This document shows, one piece after another, positions 11,820-20,283 of a stretch of DNA of 64,000 bases; position 1 is the first letter of the stretch; each line of letters opens with the position of its first letter. Position numbers and translations under genes: made by a program. Source of the DNA: Plutella xylostella (lineage: Eukaryota; Arthropoda; Insecta; Lepidoptera; Plutellidae); NCBI RefSeq assembly GCF_932276165.1, contig NC_063999.1, positions 4,776,501-4,840,500 of the forward strand. Reading direction: 5' to 3'. The notes below the pieces were generated by a model. It worked only from the letters and a program-made list of their open reading frames with translations, was not told the DNA's origin and searched no databases.

Positions 11820-11870
11820 TGAATGAAAAGGAAAAAATAACAAAAACTGTCGTGAATAGTGTCAAGTTGA

Positions 11871-12150
11871 CACTATCGAAGCGTCTGTAGTCGAGCGGGC
11901 TTCAGTGATCGTAACTGATCACTGAGGTTAAGCAACAACTGGCACGGTCAGCCATTGGATGGGTGACCAATTTCAAGTGGTTCTTTTCTGGACGCTACCG
12001 TGCTTCGGACGGCACGTTAAGCTGTGGGGCCCGGTTGCTGCTTCGGCAGCAGTCCTTAATCCTAGTCAGAGGCCTGTACTGTATTTTATTTATGTAGCCT
12101 TGATGTATGTAACAAGTGTATCATTTGTTGGTCTTCAAATAAATAAATAA
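11871..12150 (+). mobile_element. 5S rRNA-derived SINE (SINE3 type)
   Basis: The sequence GGTTAAGCAAC (11926-11936) and GGTCAGCCATTGGATGGGTG (11946-11965, followed by ACC) matches the box A and box C regions of the internal promoter of animal 5S rRNA. The 5' part of true 5S is replaced, and the following body (CGTGCTTCGGACGGCACGTT, then TTGGTCTTCAAATAAATAAA) is not rRNA. It is therefore a SINE with a 5S-type promoter, ending in an AAAT-type tail that may match a partner LINE. It is not a functional 5S gene. Confidence 0.75.
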
Positions 12151-12236
12151 ACTCTTTCAGCACAAGCTTGCTTGTGTTGGGATCCACCAACCCGCACTAG
12201 GCCAGCGTGGAGGACTAGGCCTAAACCCTTCCTTCA
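12151..12236 (-). mobile_element. SINE fragment
   Basis: The sequence CACCAACCCGCACTAGGCCA and GGACTAGGCCTAAACCC is a familiar body segment of moth SINEs and is related to the CCACCAACCCGC body segment of the SINE at 38043. It lies between the 5S-SINE and the Harbinger remnant and replaces the C-terminal part of that reading frame. Neither head nor tail is present. Confidence 0.45.
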
Positions 12237-12490
12237 TGAAGGGCTCTATGTCTCCACATAGTTCATCAAAAAGTTCTTTTGTGAGGCGGTAATTATCGAC
12301 GAACTCCGCCTGTCCCATTTCCACTGCTTCGTCCAAATATCTCACCATTCGCCGCTGATTTTTGCGCCTCCGGATATCTCTTCGCTGCGCATTGCGCTAA
12401 ATCGCTATTCGTAGTGCTAAATAAGCCATAACACAGCATCTTTAGTCTCAAATACCAGTACCACACAAAACCACACAAAATCGCCACTCA
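12237..12490 (-). pseudogene. PIF/Harbinger transposase N-terminal fragment
   Basis: On the minus strand the frame starting at about 12348 reads VRYLDEAVEMGQ followed by FVDNYRLTKELFDELCGDIE. This is the conserved N-terminal region of Harbinger transposases and HARBI1-like nucleases, just before the catalytic domain. A basic stretch (IRRRKNQRR) lies directly upstream in frame. The frame then runs into SINE sequence, and the DDE nuclease domain is absent. No Harbinger TIRs were located. It is a broken transposon copy. Confidence 0.6.
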
Positions 12491-13071
12491 CAAGTACAAA
12501 TACAAGTAATAAAGTTACTTTTTTCTTCTTGCCTTAGCGATTGCGTATATCCAGTTTGTTCAATATTGACAACTGTCAAAATGGCGGTCAAGAGTACCAA
12601 CTTGCGTTCGTAACCGAATTTAGACTAGTTCACCCGAAAACCACCAAATACGGTAGGCAAGGTGGCGCTACCATCGTGTTCCAGAGTGCCAAATGACTCG
12701 AAGGCAAGCGTGACACAATGGATTGCGCGTCGAGAGTACCACTACTGTTTGTTAATTTTCACTCTTCTGATTTCCAAAACTCGTTTTGACCTTTTTGGGA
12801 TATCCGATAACCCTATCTACGATTACTAATTATGTATGTACGTATACGTTCAAAACAAACTGTTTCTTTAATGTTCTATGACACCAACCTAATGATAATT
12901 ATTATCCAACCTCTTAAATGCCTTCAATTAGCATTTAAATGTTAATAGTTCCATACGTTTACTGGACGTGTACAGATACAGATTTGGAAGTCAAGACTAG
13001 GGTTGCCACTATCAGATTTTATACTTTTGTTTAAAAAATACTTTTGTTTTTTTTTTTTTTTAAATAATATT
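12491..13071. other. Flank between Harbinger remnant and gypsy element
   Basis: No coding frame is seen. The part to about 12760 (AAAATGGCGGTCAAGAGTAC and neighbours) may be the 5' noncoding end of the Harbinger copy. A long T-run at 13047-13060 precedes the TATT target of the LTR element. Confidence 0.35.
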
Positions 13072-14156
13072 TGTAATGACCGGGATTTATCGTGGAGTTC
13101 AATGAAACAAGTTGTAGTTGAAGTACATCACTGTATTAAGGCGAGGATAATGACACCATGCCGGCAGAGCAGGTCTTAATTTTGTAACAGCTAAACTTAA
13201 TCTAACATGCACCTTAAAGATACGCCTATGAGTAGCAACACTAATCTAAATTACTGACTAATTTATTTACAATACTAACAACCAATTAGCAAGAAGCTGA
13301 TGTCTTCCCAATATTAAATTGAGTTGAAGCTAAAATAAAAAAAAACACAAAAGGGAACTCTGCCCGTGGTGAGGATCGAACCCGAGTTAACTTATCATGA
13401 ATAAATTTACAATAAAATAAAAAACACAAAAGGAAGCTTTGCTCGAGGTGAGGATCGAACCCGAGTTCAACTATTACAAGTAAGTTGGTTAATACTAAAA
13501 ATAAAAAAACACAAAAGGAACTTTGCCCGTAGTCAGGATCGAACCAGAGTTAATCGTGGATGAGTTTATAATAAAATAAAAAACACAAAAGGAAACTTTG
13601 CTCGAGGTGAGGATCGAACCCGAGTTCAGTTATTACTAGTCGAGCCATCTACGATTACACCCGAGAGGGACTTATGTGTTGAAGCGAATTCAGCCTTCTT
13701 ATGCCGCGGTGTGATGTCGCATCACCGTGGGTTTCTTGGATGACGAGAGTATTTTAATAAAAATCACTCAAGAAGGGAATCTCATCAGTCATCAGCCACT
13801 GATCTTCTTTATAATATAAAGGGCGTTGCGATAGGCTGCAATAAAACACAAATGCTAAGTACCGAAATTACGTAGTCAACTGATTCAAAGCTACGGTGAT
13901 TTCTTATGGTTTAAAACTTACCCCGTGACAGCAAATAATCACACTAAACTTAACAATGTCCAATATCCCAGATAATGGCCGATATATCACGTAAATTACA
14001 AATTATCGCACAACGTAACTTTATCGTGTCCGTTCACATTTATTTCTCCACTTAAACTCAACCTACCCGCCACTTGGCAGAATGGAATGTCTAGTCTAAT
14101 TATTGATTTCAAATGTGACCACTAGCGCCATCTCTTGACGCCCACGGTTCACTACA
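13072..14156 (-). repeat. 3' LTR of the gypsy element
   Basis: The repeat runs from TGTAATGACCGGG to CGGTTCACTACA and matches 19195-20279 base for base in every stretch compared. It contains four tandem tRNA-like units, described separately. In minus orientation it also holds a donor-like GGGGTAAGT. Confidence 0.95.
13332..13671 (-). repeat. Four tandem B-box units inside the LTR
   Basis: Four imperfect units of about 75-85 bp lie here, and an identical set is in the other LTR at about 19455-19794. On the minus strand each has GGTTCGATCC, a perfect polymerase III B box (13373, 13452, 13536 and 13611), followed by a T-rich stretch CCTTTTGTGTTTTTT that could act as a polymerase III terminator. 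The first unit in transcription order also has an A-box-like TGGCTCGACTAG at about 13635-13647, some 30 bases upstream of its B box. This looks like a tRNA or SINE head captured by the LTR and then amplified. Confidence 0.75.
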
Positions 14157-14185
14157 ATATCCCCTCTCCTCAGATAGAATTCGAC
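14157..14185 (-). other. Polypurine tract of the gypsy element
   Basis: Read on the minus strand, GAGGAGAGGGGATAT lies directly before the TGTA start of the 3' LTR. This is the expected place and composition for the plus-strand primer of reverse transcription. Confidence 0.75.
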
Positions 14186-14245
14186 CCGAATTCATAATAT
14201 AAGTAGGATATGATTCTCACCCAATTATTGTCATAATGGCGTTCT

Positions 14246-17200
14246 TTAAACAAATCTTTTTAGATCTACAGAATGCCACTTTCCCAAATCTTTACCACGT
14301 AAGCTTTTTAGCATGTAGACATCTGAAGAAACTTTTTCGGTTATAACGGCCTTTTCAAATTTGGGAGCCAATTTGGCCATAAAGTTTTTGCTTTTATTTG
14401 ATAAATATTTTGTTTTTTTCCAGACAATGTCCCCGACTTGATATTGAGTTACTCTTCGTCTTGAGTTATATCTTTCTTTATTTACTTCATAGGAAGCCTT
14501 AAGCCTATGTTGTACATCTTTGTAAATTTCCTGTCTAATTTTCAAATTTTCTTCATATTTGCTTCTGTCAAATGTTAAAGGATCCTTAACGAATGACTTT
14601 CCCTGATGGCTGATTACAGATGTTTCACGCCCAAAAAACAAATATGACGGTGTTTTCCCGGTTACTTCATGCACAGCAGTCCTAATGGCGTGTCCAATAT
14701 GGGGAATGTACTTATCCCAATCTTTGTGGTTGTCTTGAACGTAAGAGGCAATAGCTGATCCAATGACTTTATTGACGCGTTCAGTCGGGTTCGCCTGAGG
14801 ATGATAATATGGAGTGTACATTATTTCAGCGCCATAATTTCTAGAGAGGTCTTGAAACTGTTCGGCTACAAATTGCTTGCCATTGTCACATATTATTACT
14901 TTTGGCACTCCAAAAATAAGGAAAACCTGCTCTTCAACAATTTTTGTGATATTTGACGCTTTACCATTTCTTAAAGGGAAGAGAAGTGCAAATTTACTGA
15001 ACCAACACGAGATTACCAACAACATGGTATTCCCATTTCTCGATCTTGGGAATGGTCCCATTAGATCCATTGAAATTATTTGGAACGGTTCTGTTACGTC
15101 TTTATGTATGCCCATATGACCACTAGGTGCCAGTTGACTGTTTTTATGTTTAGCACATGTTTCGCATTTTCTGACATGTTCCTTTGCGTCCTTAATGAGA
15201 GAAGGCCAGTAGTATCGCTGCCTTACTCGATTTACTGTCTTTTTGACACCAAAATGTCCAGAAAGAGGATCATTGTGGCACTCAAGCAGAACATTATGTC
15301 TTAATTTTTCAGGAATGACGAGCTTCCACGAATCATTTTCATCAGGAAATTGCTTCAATTTTAAATACTTCCATAAAAGGTTATCTCTAACTAGCCAGTC
15401 TTCTTCTTGTTTATGTTTTAACGATTCTTCTTTAGATCTATACCACTCATCTTTATCTTCTGGTTTAATTTCAATTACATTAATTTCATCAACTAACATT
15501 GCCCTGGACAGTGCGTCGGGAACCACATTGTCTTTTCCCTTCCTGTGTATAATTTCATAGTCAAATTGCTGAAGCCGCATTGCCCAGCGGGCCAATCGAC
15601 CATGAGGATCTTTTGTCTTATATAACCATTGAAGAGCACTGTGGTCTGAGATTACTTTAAAGTGACTCCCTTCAACATAAGGGCGGAATTGCTCCACAGC
15701 ATGGACCACACTTAATAACTCCCTCTCGGAAGCTGAAAATTTGCATTCTCTATCTGTGAGTTTGCGACTGGTGTATGCGACTGGTTTTTCAATGCCCTGT
15801 ACAACTTGGATTAAGACCGCACCAATGCCCTTGTTAGATGCATCACATTGAATAGAGAATTCTTTATTGAAATCGGGACATGACAATACAGGTGTTGTGG
15901 TAAGAGCAGTCTTTAACCTCAGGAAAGATTCTTCAGCTTCTTTGTTCCACTGTATTAAACCCCCTTTTTTACCGCCTTTCGTAAGTTCATGCAGCGGGGC
16001 TGCAATTATAGCAAAATTCTCGACGAAACGGCGATACCAGCTGGCTAAGCCAATGAACCTTTTTAACTCCGTAAAGTTACTTGGTCTAGGGTAATCAACA
16101 ATTGCATTCACCTTCTCTGGATCTGTGCGTAGTCCTTCCTTGTCTATTATGTAGCCCAAGTATTTTAAGGAAGGCCGGGCAAAATGACACTTCTCCAGAT
16201 TTATGGTCAGTCCCGCAGATTGCAGCTGATCTTTCACCCACCTTAAGCACTTGATGTGTTCCTCAAATGACTTATTGCAAATTACGATGTCATCCAAGTA
16301 AGTGAATATATTCCCTTCATATTCTGGAGGAAATAATCTATCCATAAGTCGTTGTTGGGTTTGAGAAGCATTGTTCAAACCAAACGGCATGACTTTGAAT
16401 TGAAACAAGCCTTTTCCCGTGAGTCCAAACGCCGTTTTTTCCTTGCTTGTCTCCTCTAGTGGTATTTGCCAAAAGGCTGATTTTAGATCAATTGTAGATA
16501 AGAGTTGTGCGTTTTTTAGATTATCTAGAATTGATGTGACCCTAGGGAGTGGATAAGAATCCTTTTTGGTTACTTTATTTAGTTGGCGGCTGTCTAGACA
16601 CAACCTATTCTTGCCTGTTGCTTTCTTGACCAGTAATACGGGTGAGCGCCAGGAGCTATAGGAAGGTTCAATTACATCTTTCTCTAGCATGTCTTCTATT
16701 TCTGCCTCTAATTCCCTCATAATGGGCGGAGAAAATGGGTATTGCCTCTGTTTCACGGGTAAAGCATCTCCAGTGTCAATCCTGTGCTCGATGAGCTTCG
16801 TTCGGCCTAACCCTATGCCAATTGTGTTTCTCATTGCCTCAATGACCTCATCCAATTCATATTTCTGTTCAGTGGACAATTCTTCCCGTGATATTACCGA
16901 ATGTCTAGTAGACATTGACGTCGTTTCTGAATTAGAATGAATGTCGAGACTCTCTAAGATCTCATAATTTTTTATGCCATGTCTAATGGACAAGTTGAAA
17001 CATTCGAAGAAATTCATCCCTAATATAATGTCGTGTTTCAAGTTATCCATTATAAGGAATCCAACAACGTTATAACCATCACTAAATTCAACTGGTAAAT
17101 AAATCATCGAGGATATCTTGTGTGCTGTACCATCGGCCGTAGAAAGAGTGGTGGTGGGTAGCTCTTGCGATATGAACCCTAATGTGATTAACTTGGCCGA

Positions 17201-17416
17201 GAAAGATTTAGAAATAACTGATGATGTGGCACCAGAATCCAGTAACCCAATAAATTTATTTCCTAAAATCTTTATGTTAGCGTAGTAACGTTTGTCTCCT
17301 ATTTTTGATGTGATGTTGCAAATTTCGTTATACTTAAAATAATTTGATATGAATTTGAGCCAATCCTGCCAATCCTTCGTAGATGTTCTTTTACTTGAGG
17401 TTACTTCGGAAGGCAT
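14246..17416 (-). CDS. pol: Gypsy pol polyprotein (PR-RT-RNase H-IN)
   Basis: This 1056-residue frame is intact. It starts with a retropepsin-type protease (DSGAT at 60-64). The reverse transcriptase follows, with LSTIDLKSAFW (Asp310), MPFGLNNA and the catalytic YLDD at 373-376. RNase H comes next (QCDAS, Asp525, and a later ALSRA block). The integrase has a zinc-binding HHCC (His714, His721, Cys751, Cys754) and a catalytic triad Asp784, Asp844, Glu879 with exactly 35 residue steps between the last two. The C-terminal domain ends in KWHSVDLKRF. The frame overlaps the end of gag by 16 bases and is in the -1 frame, so expression by ribosomal frameshifting is likely. The pol frame reads open upstream of the first Met, so the true protein probably begins as a Gag-Pol fusion. 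No stop or missing catalytic residue was found. Confidence 0.95.
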   Translation of the reverse strand: MPSEVTSSKRTSTKDWQDWLKFISNYFKYNEICNITSKIGDKRYYANIKILGNKFIGLLDSGATSSVISKSFSAKLITLGFISQELPTTTLSTADGTAHKISSMIYLPVEFSDGYNVVGFLIMDNLKHDIILGMNFFECFNLSIRHGIKNYEILESLDIHSNSETTSMSTRHSVISREELSTEQKYELDEVIEAMRNTIGIGLGRTKLIEHRIDTGDALPVKQRQYPFSPPIMRELEAEIEDMLEKDVIEPSYSSWRSPVLLVKKATGKNRLCLDSRQLNKVTKKDSYPLPRVTSILDNLKNAQLLSTIDLKSAFWQIPLEETSKEKTAFGLTGKGLFQFKVMPFGLNNASQTQQRLMDRLFPPEYEGNIFTYLDDIVICNKSFEEHIKCLRWVKDQLQSAGLTINLEKCHFARPSLKYLGYIIDKEGLRTDPEKVNAIVDYPRPSNFTELKRFIGLASWYRRFVENFAIIAAPLHELTKGGKKGGLIQWNKEAEESFLRLKTALTTTPVLSCPDFNKEFSIQCDASNKGIGAVLIQVVQGIEKPVAYTSRKLTDRECKFSASERELLSVVHAVEQFRPYVEGSHFKVISDHSALQWLYKTKDPHGRLARWAMRLQQFDYEIIHRKGKDNVVPDALSRAMLVDEINVIEIKPEDKDEWYRSKEESLKHKQEEDWLVRDNLLWKYLKLKQFPDENDSWKLVIPEKLRHNVLLECHNDPLSGHFGVKKTVNRVRQRYYWPSLIKDAKEHVRKCETCAKHKNSQLAPSGHMGIHKDVTEPFQIISMDLMGPFPRSRNGNTMLLVISCWFSKFALLFPLRNGKASNITKIVEEQVFLIFGVPKVIICDNGKQFVAEQFQDLSRNYGAEIMYTPYYHPQANPTERVNKVIGSAIASYVQDNHKDWDKYIPHIGHAIRTAVHEVTGKTPSYLFFGRETSVISHQGKSFVKDPLTFDRSKYEENLKIRQEIYKDVQHRLKASYEVNKERYNSRRRVTQYQVGDIVWKKTKYLSNKSKNFMAKLAPKFEKAVITEKVSSDVYMLKSLRGKDLGKWHSVDLKRFV

Positions 17417-18873
17417 CCGGCAGGTGTTATGACTTCCTTTCTTGCGTTTCCCGACTGATTACACGTACAATTTATCGTTGTCATTCCAAATTTGCCACAT
17501 CTATAGCAAAATAGCCGTTGACGGGGAATAGAACAAGTTTTGAAACTGTGCCCGGTGGATCGACAGTTCCAACATTTCATGGTGGCTGTCTTGGTGCTCT
17601 CTGGTCCACTAATGCGATTATATGGCGAATTCCGAAGAGCCTGTAGTTCTAGCTCACTGTTTGCGTGATTACTATTATAGGCCAAGTCTGGTTCCAATGA
17701 GTTAGTTTTGCTCTTCGGTTCTTGAAAGTTATCGCATAAGAGTTTGGTACGCTCAAGGATAATAAGAATTTTCGTCAGTTCTGAAACAGATTGAAATTCA
17801 TCCCGGCAAACAGCGAGTTGGTAATAAGGTTGTAAATTTTTTAACAAGATGTTTAATTTTTGCGTTTCGGTTAATTTCTGTGACAGACGATGAAACATGT
17901 TCTGCATGACTGCTAAATATATTGCCACGCTTTCATTTTTCCCTTGAGTGCGTTTGCGAATTTCTTCTAGAAGTTCGTCTTCATAAAATGGCTTCTGAAA
18001 TGTTGAGATTAATAGACAGGACAAGTCCTTCCAATTATCAACTTGGTCTTTATTTGCTCTAAACCAAATGAGAGCATCATCTTCAAAGAAGTCTATGGCA
18101 TATGTCCACAAGTCCCTATCTTCTGCATTTCTAGCATCTTTAAGTTCTTCAACTCTTTCTAGGAATGCATTGATTGACATGTTATCCTTCCCATTGAATT
18201 TTATTCCCCAGTCCTTTATGGGTACTAGCTTTCTTTTAAATTTCTCAGTGTCTTCTGTTGAGCATCTTGCGTAATTCATTCGCCGAGATAAAACATTGTC
18301 AATATAATGGCCATGGGCTTCATTGTTATTGCGGGTTGTAGTTGTGGTTGGTTGAACTTTTGCGTCTGATAAATGTAATTTTTCAATAATTTTTATGGCA
18401 TCTGAGCCTAATGATTTTTGTAAAATTTCCTTGTCGTGTTCTGAGAACTCTTCACATTCTTCCTCTTCATCATTTAATTTCTGAAGGCAATTGTGACAAT
18501 ATTCTATCTCCTCACATAATTTCTGATAGCGATCATTATGTTCATCTAAACTAGGTATGAGTTTTATTCGGTTTTGCAGATGCAAAACTCTGGCTGCTAT
18601 GCGTCTAACACTAATGGCATCCGGTTTGGCGAGAATTTCTTTAAGTGAGTCGGATAAAACGCGAATTTTACTTTCACAAGTCACTATCTGAGATAAGGGG
18701 TCATCGATGCATGTTTGGGGAGTTTCAAACTTGATAGAGAGATCACCAGTAGATTCTTGAGCAATAATTTCCTTTAGTATTTTTTTCATTGGTGGTACTG
18801 TTCCAATATTAAATATGCCTCGACATGCCAATTCAAACTCAAGTTCATCCTTTAATAAGTAATTTACGTCCAT
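17401..18873 (-). CDS. gag: Gypsy gag protein
   Basis: The frame is open from 18981, but the likely start is the Met at 18873 (MDVNYLLKDELEFELACRG), giving 490 residues. The central region (WGIKFNGKDNMSINAFLERV to LLKNLQPYYQLAV) resembles retrotransposon Gag capsid-like domains. The C-terminus has one canonical CCHC zinc knuckle (CWNCRSTGHSFKTC) and one altered knuckle (CYRCGKFGMTTINC), where Met stands in place of His. It should form the particle that packages the element RNA. The stop at 17401-17403 lies within the start of pol, which is in the -1 frame. Confidence 0.9.
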   Translation of the reverse strand: MDVNYLLKDELEFELACRGIFNIGTVPPMKKILKEIIAQESTGDLSIKFETPQTCIDDPLSQIVTCESKIRVLSDSLKEILAKPDAISVRRIAARVLHLQNRIKLIPSLDEHNDRYQKLCEEIEYCHNCLQKLNDEEEECEEFSEHDKEILQKSLGSDAIKIIEKLHLSDAKVQPTTTTTRNNNEAHGHYIDNVLSRRMNYARCSTEDTEKFKRKLVPIKDWGIKFNGKDNMSINAFLERVEELKDARNAEDRDLWTYAIDFFEDDALIWFRANKDQVDNWKDLSCLLISTFQKPFYEDELLEEIRKRTQGKNESVAIYLAVMQNMFHRLSQKLTETQKLNILLKNLQPYYQLAVCRDEFQSVSELTKILIILERTKLLCDNFQEPKSKTNSLEPDLAYNSNHANSELELQALRNSPYNRISGPESTKTATMKCWNCRSTGHSFKTCSIPRQRLFCYRCGKFGMTTINCTCNQSGNARKEVITPAGCLPK

Positions 18874-19173
18874 TTTAGACACCTTTTTTTTTAAAAAAAG
18901 GAAATAATAATATATATTTGGCTTAATAGCTCTTAGCAAAAAAAAACCAAACAACTGATCAAGGCTATGGTCATCAAACAATGGACTTAGTTACTCTTAT
19001 TTCTATTACGTTACGAAAGTTATTTAACTTAAATACCATTAAATTAACATAAATTCATACGGAAAGACCACCCATACATTTTTTTTTAAATATGTTTTTA
19101 TGTATATATATTTATCCACTCGTCTTATTTTTTATTATAAATTGGCTTTATGACAAAAAGTTAGTACTTCAAC
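18874..19173 (-). other. Gypsy leader region
   Basis: This stretch of about 300 bases lies between the primer site and the gag start. It is AT-rich, with no conserved motif that I recognise. In most retroelements this is where packaging signals lie. Confidence 0.5.
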
Positions 19174-19194
19174 CACAAACCCGTTGGGCGCCAA
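19174..19194 (-). other. tRNA-Lys primer binding site
   Basis: On the minus strand, directly after the 5' LTR, the sequence reads TGGCGCCCAACGGG. TGGCGCCCAACG complements the 3' end of insect tRNA-Lys(CTT), including its CCA. One T separates the LTR end from the match. This is the primer site for minus-strand DNA synthesis. Confidence 0.8.
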
Positions 19195-20279
19195 TGTAAT
19201 GACCGGGATTTATCGTGGAGTTCAATGAAACAAGTTGTAGTTGAAGTACATCACTGTATTAAGGCGAGGATAATGACACCATGCCGGCAGAGCAGGTCTT
19301 AATTTTGTAACAGCTAAACTTAATCTAACATGCACCTTAAAGATACGCCTATGAGTAGCAACACTAATCTAAATTACTGACTAATTTATTTACAATACTA
19401 ACAACCAATTAGCAAGAAGCTGATGTCTTCCCAATATTAAATTGAGTTGAAGCTAAAATAAAAAAAAACACAAAAGGGAACTCTGCCCGTGGTGAGGATC
19501 GAACCCGAGTTAACTTATCATGAATAAATTTACAATAAAATAAAAAACACAAAAGGAAGCTTTGCTCGAGGTGAGGATCGAACCCGAGTTCAACTATTAC
19601 AAGTAAGTTGGTTAATACTAAAAATAAAAAAACACAAAAGGAACTTTGCCCGTAGTCAGGATCGAACCAGAGTTAATCGTGGATGAGTTTATAATAAAAT
19701 AAAAAACACAAAAGGAAACTTTGCTCGAGGTGAGGATCGAACCCGAGTTCAGTTATTACTAGTCGAGCCATCTACGATTACACCCGAGAGGGACTTATGT
19801 GTTGAAGCGAATTCAGCCTTCTTATGCCGCGGTGTGATGTCGCATCACCGTGGGTTTCTTGGATGACGAGAGTATTTTAATAAAAATCACTCAAGAAGGG
19901 AATCTCATCAGTCATCAGCCACTGATCTTCTTTATAATATAAAGGGCGTTGCGATAGGCTGCAATAAAACACAAATGCTAAGTACCGAAATTACGTAGTC
20001 AACTGATTCAAAGCTACGGTGATTTCTTATGGTTTAAAACTTACCCCGTGACAGCAAATAATCACACTAAACTTAACAATGTCCAATATCCCAGATAATG
20101 GCCGATATATCACGTAAATTACAAATTATCGCACAACGTAACTTTATCGTGTCCGTTCACATTTATTTCTCCACTTAAACTCAACCTACCCGCCACTTGG
20201 CAGAATGGAATGTCTAGTCTAATTATTGATTTCAAATGTGACCACTAGCGCCATCTCTTGACGCCCACGGTTCACTACA
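19195..20279 (-). repeat. 5' LTR of the gypsy element
   Basis: Same length (1085 bp) as, and apparently identical to, the 3' LTR. It provides the promoter in minus orientation, but no TATA box could be assigned. It repeats the four B-box units at about 19455-19794. Confidence 0.95.
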
Positions 20280-20283
20280 TATT

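Larger units (their letters stand above)
13072..20279 (-). mobile_element. Complete Ty3/gypsy LTR retrotransposon, minus orientation
   Basis: This 7208-bp element has two 1085-bp LTRs (13072-14156 and 19195-20279) that look identical by eye. The ends are TGTA...TACA, and a 4-bp target duplication TATT (13068-13071 and 20280-20283) flanks it. Next to the right (5') LTR, the minus strand has TGGCGCCCAACG, a primer binding site for tRNA-Lys. Next to the left (3') LTR it has a purine tract, GAGGAGAGGGGA. Between them lie an intact gag and an intact pol in order PR-RT-RNase H-integrase, which is the Ty3/gypsy order, and no envelope ORF. Identical LTRs, open frames and an undisturbed target site indicate a recent insertion. 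Confidence 0.95.

Noticed and set aside
11920..11970. 5S rRNA gene
   Set aside because: Only the internal promoter region matches. The 5' half and the terminal stem of 5S are absent and a non-rRNA body follows, so it is a SINE.
13346..13620. CRISPR-like spaced repeats in the LTR
   Set aside because: The units are imperfect, 75-85 bases long and occur identically in both LTRs of a eukaryotic retrotransposon. The shared core is a polymerase III B box, not a CRISPR repeat.
14877..18274. Plus-strand open frames across the gypsy element
   Set aside because: They are antisense shadows of gag and pol with no domain of their own.
13072..20279. Endogenous retrovirus with an envelope gene
   Set aside because: The space between pol and the 3' LTR is only about 90 bases, and no envelope frame exists. 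It is a Ty3/gypsy retrotransposon without env.
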